Shown one piece after another: positions 4,121-5,200 of a stretch of 5,200 bases of DNA. This stretch comes from an uncultured Leptolyngbya sp. (lineage in GTDB: Bacteria; Cyanobacteriota; Cyanobacteriia; Phormidesmidales; Phormidesmidaceae): positions 1 through 5,200 of the forward strand of contig CALBPH010000220.1 in the NCBI GenBank assembly GCA_937899365.1. Reading direction: 5' to 3'. The position numbers were made by a program, and so were the translations under genes. Under the pieces are notes generated by a model that was given only the letters and a program-made list of their open reading frames with translations, searched no databases and was not told the origin of the DNA. How positions within the stretch are numbered: the first letter of the stretch is position 1; each line of letters starts with the position of its first letter.

Positions 4121-4656
4121 GCCTAGGTTCTCTCTTGCCCCCGTTGGGCGAAACCATTCATTGTCCTTGCTGCGATCGCGCTATTCCGGCTCTAGTGTTG
4201 ACAGATGCCTATCTCTGCCCCCGCCACGGTTTGTTTGAAGTCGGTTCTAAAGAAAACGAAGTAATTCATCTCGACTCAGGGCGGCGCTGGCAGCCCTGGC
4301 AAGGTCGCTGCTACCTGCAGCATCAGCCGATCGACATTCCGCGGGACGCACTCTTTGCTGCGTTGGCTCATCTGCACCATCAGGGGTTTCACGCCACTGA
4401 AATCACCCTAGCCCAGCGGTATCGAACGTTAGTAACACCCCATCTAAAATCTGGGTCTGATTGGTTTCGCCAAATCTACTATGGCAAGCTGCGTCTGTAT
4501 GGTCTGCCAGTGACATTTCAGCCTGACACTCTGCCGGATTCTCAATGGCAGGTTATCTCCTTCGAACTGACTAAGGTTTCTGGCTCGCCCAAAACCTACA
4601 ACTATTTAATGTGCACTCGCACCGATGAGAATTGGAGGGAGCGTTGGCAGAAATAA
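4117..4656 (+). CDS. TIGR02652/DUF2396-type zinc-ribbon protein
   Basis: A 179-aa protein of unknown function that resembles the TIGR02652 family (DUF2396), described as cyanobacterium-specific. The N-terminal part carries a zinc-ribbon-like set: Cys-Pro-Cys-Cys (IHCPCCDRAIPAL) and, about 20 residues on, Cys-Pro-Arg-His (AYLCPRHGLFEV). The middle and C-terminal parts are aromatic-rich (RRWQPWQGRCYLQHQPIDIP, DWFRQIYYGKLRLYGLPV) and have no recognised catalytic motif. No membrane segment is seen. GTG 4117 is chosen for its GGAGG and its GTGA overlap with the WD40 stop. An upstream in-frame ATG (4060) would add 19 residues that only translate WD40 coding sequence. Coupling to WD40 puts it under the 2932-2950 operator, implying metal-dependent expression (inference). 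A role in zinc handling or as a zinc-dependent accessory protein is possible but unproven. Confidence 0.82.
   Translation: MSLGSLLPPLGETIHCPCCDRAIPALVLTDAYLCPRHGLFEVGSKENEVIHLDSGRRWQPWQGRCYLQHQPIDIPRDALFAALAHLHHQGFHATEITLAQRYRTLVTPHLKSGSDWFRQIYYGKLRLYGLPVTFQPDTLPDSQWQVISFELTKVSGSPKTYNYLMCTRTDENWRERWQK
4172..4179. repeat. HIP1 octamer in zinc-ribbon gene
   Basis: GCGATCGC directly after the CPCC codons, encoding part of Cys-Asp-Arg-Ala. Confidence 0.9.
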
Positions 4657-4699
4657 GGATAGTATAAATCTCACTATGCCCTGATTGGAGCAAAGCGCC

Positions 4700-5200
4700 A
4701 TGGCGTCAGCCGCCTTCATCCCCGTTCCCATCGCCGTTCTCACCGTTTCCGACAGCCGTACAGAAGCCACAGATAAATCGGGCCAGCTGCTGGTAGAGCA
4801 CCTGCAAACCGCAGGCCACACCCTGGCCGAAAAAATGATCGTGCCCGACGACATTTACCAAATTCGGGCGGTGGTCTCCCGCTGGATTGCTGATGCTGGG
4901 GTGCAGGCCATCATCACCACTGGGGGCACGGGGGTCACCGGGCGGGACGGCACCCCTGAAGCTATTACCCCTCTGCTAGATAAAGAACTCCCCGGCTTTG
5001 GAGAAATCTTTCGGATGGTGTCTTATCAGGAGATAAAAACCTCAACGGTACAGTCTCGCGCCCTGGCAGGGGTAGCCAACGGCACCTACATTTTTTGTTT
5101 ACCAGGGTCATCGGGAGCTTGTCGCACCGGCTGGAATGCCTTGATTAACGATCAGCTGGATGCCCGCCATCGGCCCTGCAACCTGGTGGAACTGATGCCC
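4700..5200 (+). CDS. moaB: molybdenum cofactor biosynthesis protein MoaB (3' end cut by window)
   Basis: A MoaB/MogA-fold protein of molybdopterin metabolism in the cytoplasm. Proteins of this fold bind molybdopterin and adenylylate it before molybdenum insertion; the exact role of MoaB versus MogA varies between organisms. The N-terminal strand PIAVLTVSDSRT (residues 10-21), the signature TTGGTGVTGRDGTPEA (73-88), LPGFGEIFR and the C-terminal LPGSSGACRTGWNALI are all present and intact. The 167 visible residues approach the usual ~170, so only a few codons are probably missing. ATG 4700 follows GGAG (4687-4690) by 9 bases. An in-frame stop at 4682 limits extension to a possible TTG at 4685. 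It follows the zinc-ribbon gene by 43 bp. TATAAA (4663-4668) could be a -10, but no well-spaced -35 is seen, so cotranscription with the genes before it is open. Confidence 0.94.
   Translation, partial: MASAAFIPVPIAVLTVSDSRTEATDKSGQLLVEHLQTAGHTLAEKMIVPDDIYQIRAVVSRWIADAGVQAIITTGGTGVTGRDGTPEAITPLLDKELPGFGEIFRMVSYQEIKTSTVQSRALAGVANGTYIFCLPGSSGACRTGWNALINDQLDARHRPCNLVELMP

Noticed and set aside
4606..4854. 82-codon minus-strand frame over the moaB start
   Set aside because: Antisense to conserved MoaB sequence, with no family match.
1..5200. CRISPR array, tRNA or rRNA gene
   Set aside because: No regularly spaced repeats and no cloverleaf or rRNA-like segment seen on either strand.

Overview
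The window looks cyanobacterial. It has four copies of the HIP1 octamer GCGATCGC, a protein resembling the cyanobacterium-restricted TIGR02652/DUF2396 family, and a near-canonical NtcA-type promoter. All recognised genes are on the plus strand. The genus cannot be named from this sequence.

Layout: (1) 1-503, 3' end of a threonyl-tRNA synthetase gene. (2) 550-807, an intact 85-aa protein with a C-x4-C-P-P-x-E-T motif. (3) 813-923, a broken 5' copy of a DUF1636 gene. (4) 1060-1137, a 29-bp Fur/Zur-like palindrome overlapping the edge of an NtcA-type promoter. (5) 1171-2214, formamidase amiF, followed by a 13-bp-stem hairpin. (6) 2298-2411, a broken copy of the small gene. (7) 2418-2852, intact DUF1636 cysteine-rich protein with a repeat-derived C-terminal tail. 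(8) 2932-2950, a perfect 9-1-9 palindrome of Fur/Zur type. (9) 2999-4120, a WD40 protein, overlapping by 4 bp with (10) 4117-4656, a zinc-ribbon protein of the TIGR02652/DUF2396 type. (11) 4700-5200, moaB, running off the end.

Two stories overlap. First, thrS, the small protein, DUF1636, WD40 and possibly the zinc-ribbon protein resemble a zinc-homeostasis cluster. Zur-regulated gene sets of cyanobacteria and other bacteria include a second thrS, and such small proteins and WD40 proteins occur beside COG0523 GTPases. The operator at 2932-2950 fits this, although Fur and Zur sites cannot be told apart by eye. Second, a nitrogen-scavenging formamidase with its own promoter lies inside this cluster, flanked by two diverged copies of the small-gene/DUF1636 junction. 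In the left copy only the small gene survives; in the right copy only DUF1636 survives. This is the most unusual structure in the window: reciprocal gene decay around an inserted or duplicated module.

The amiF promoter pairs an NtcA-type site (GTG-N8-TAC, 22 bp, TATTAT) with the metal-regulator-like palindrome, which suggests joint nitrogen and metal control. moaB at the right end appears to be an unrelated neighbour.
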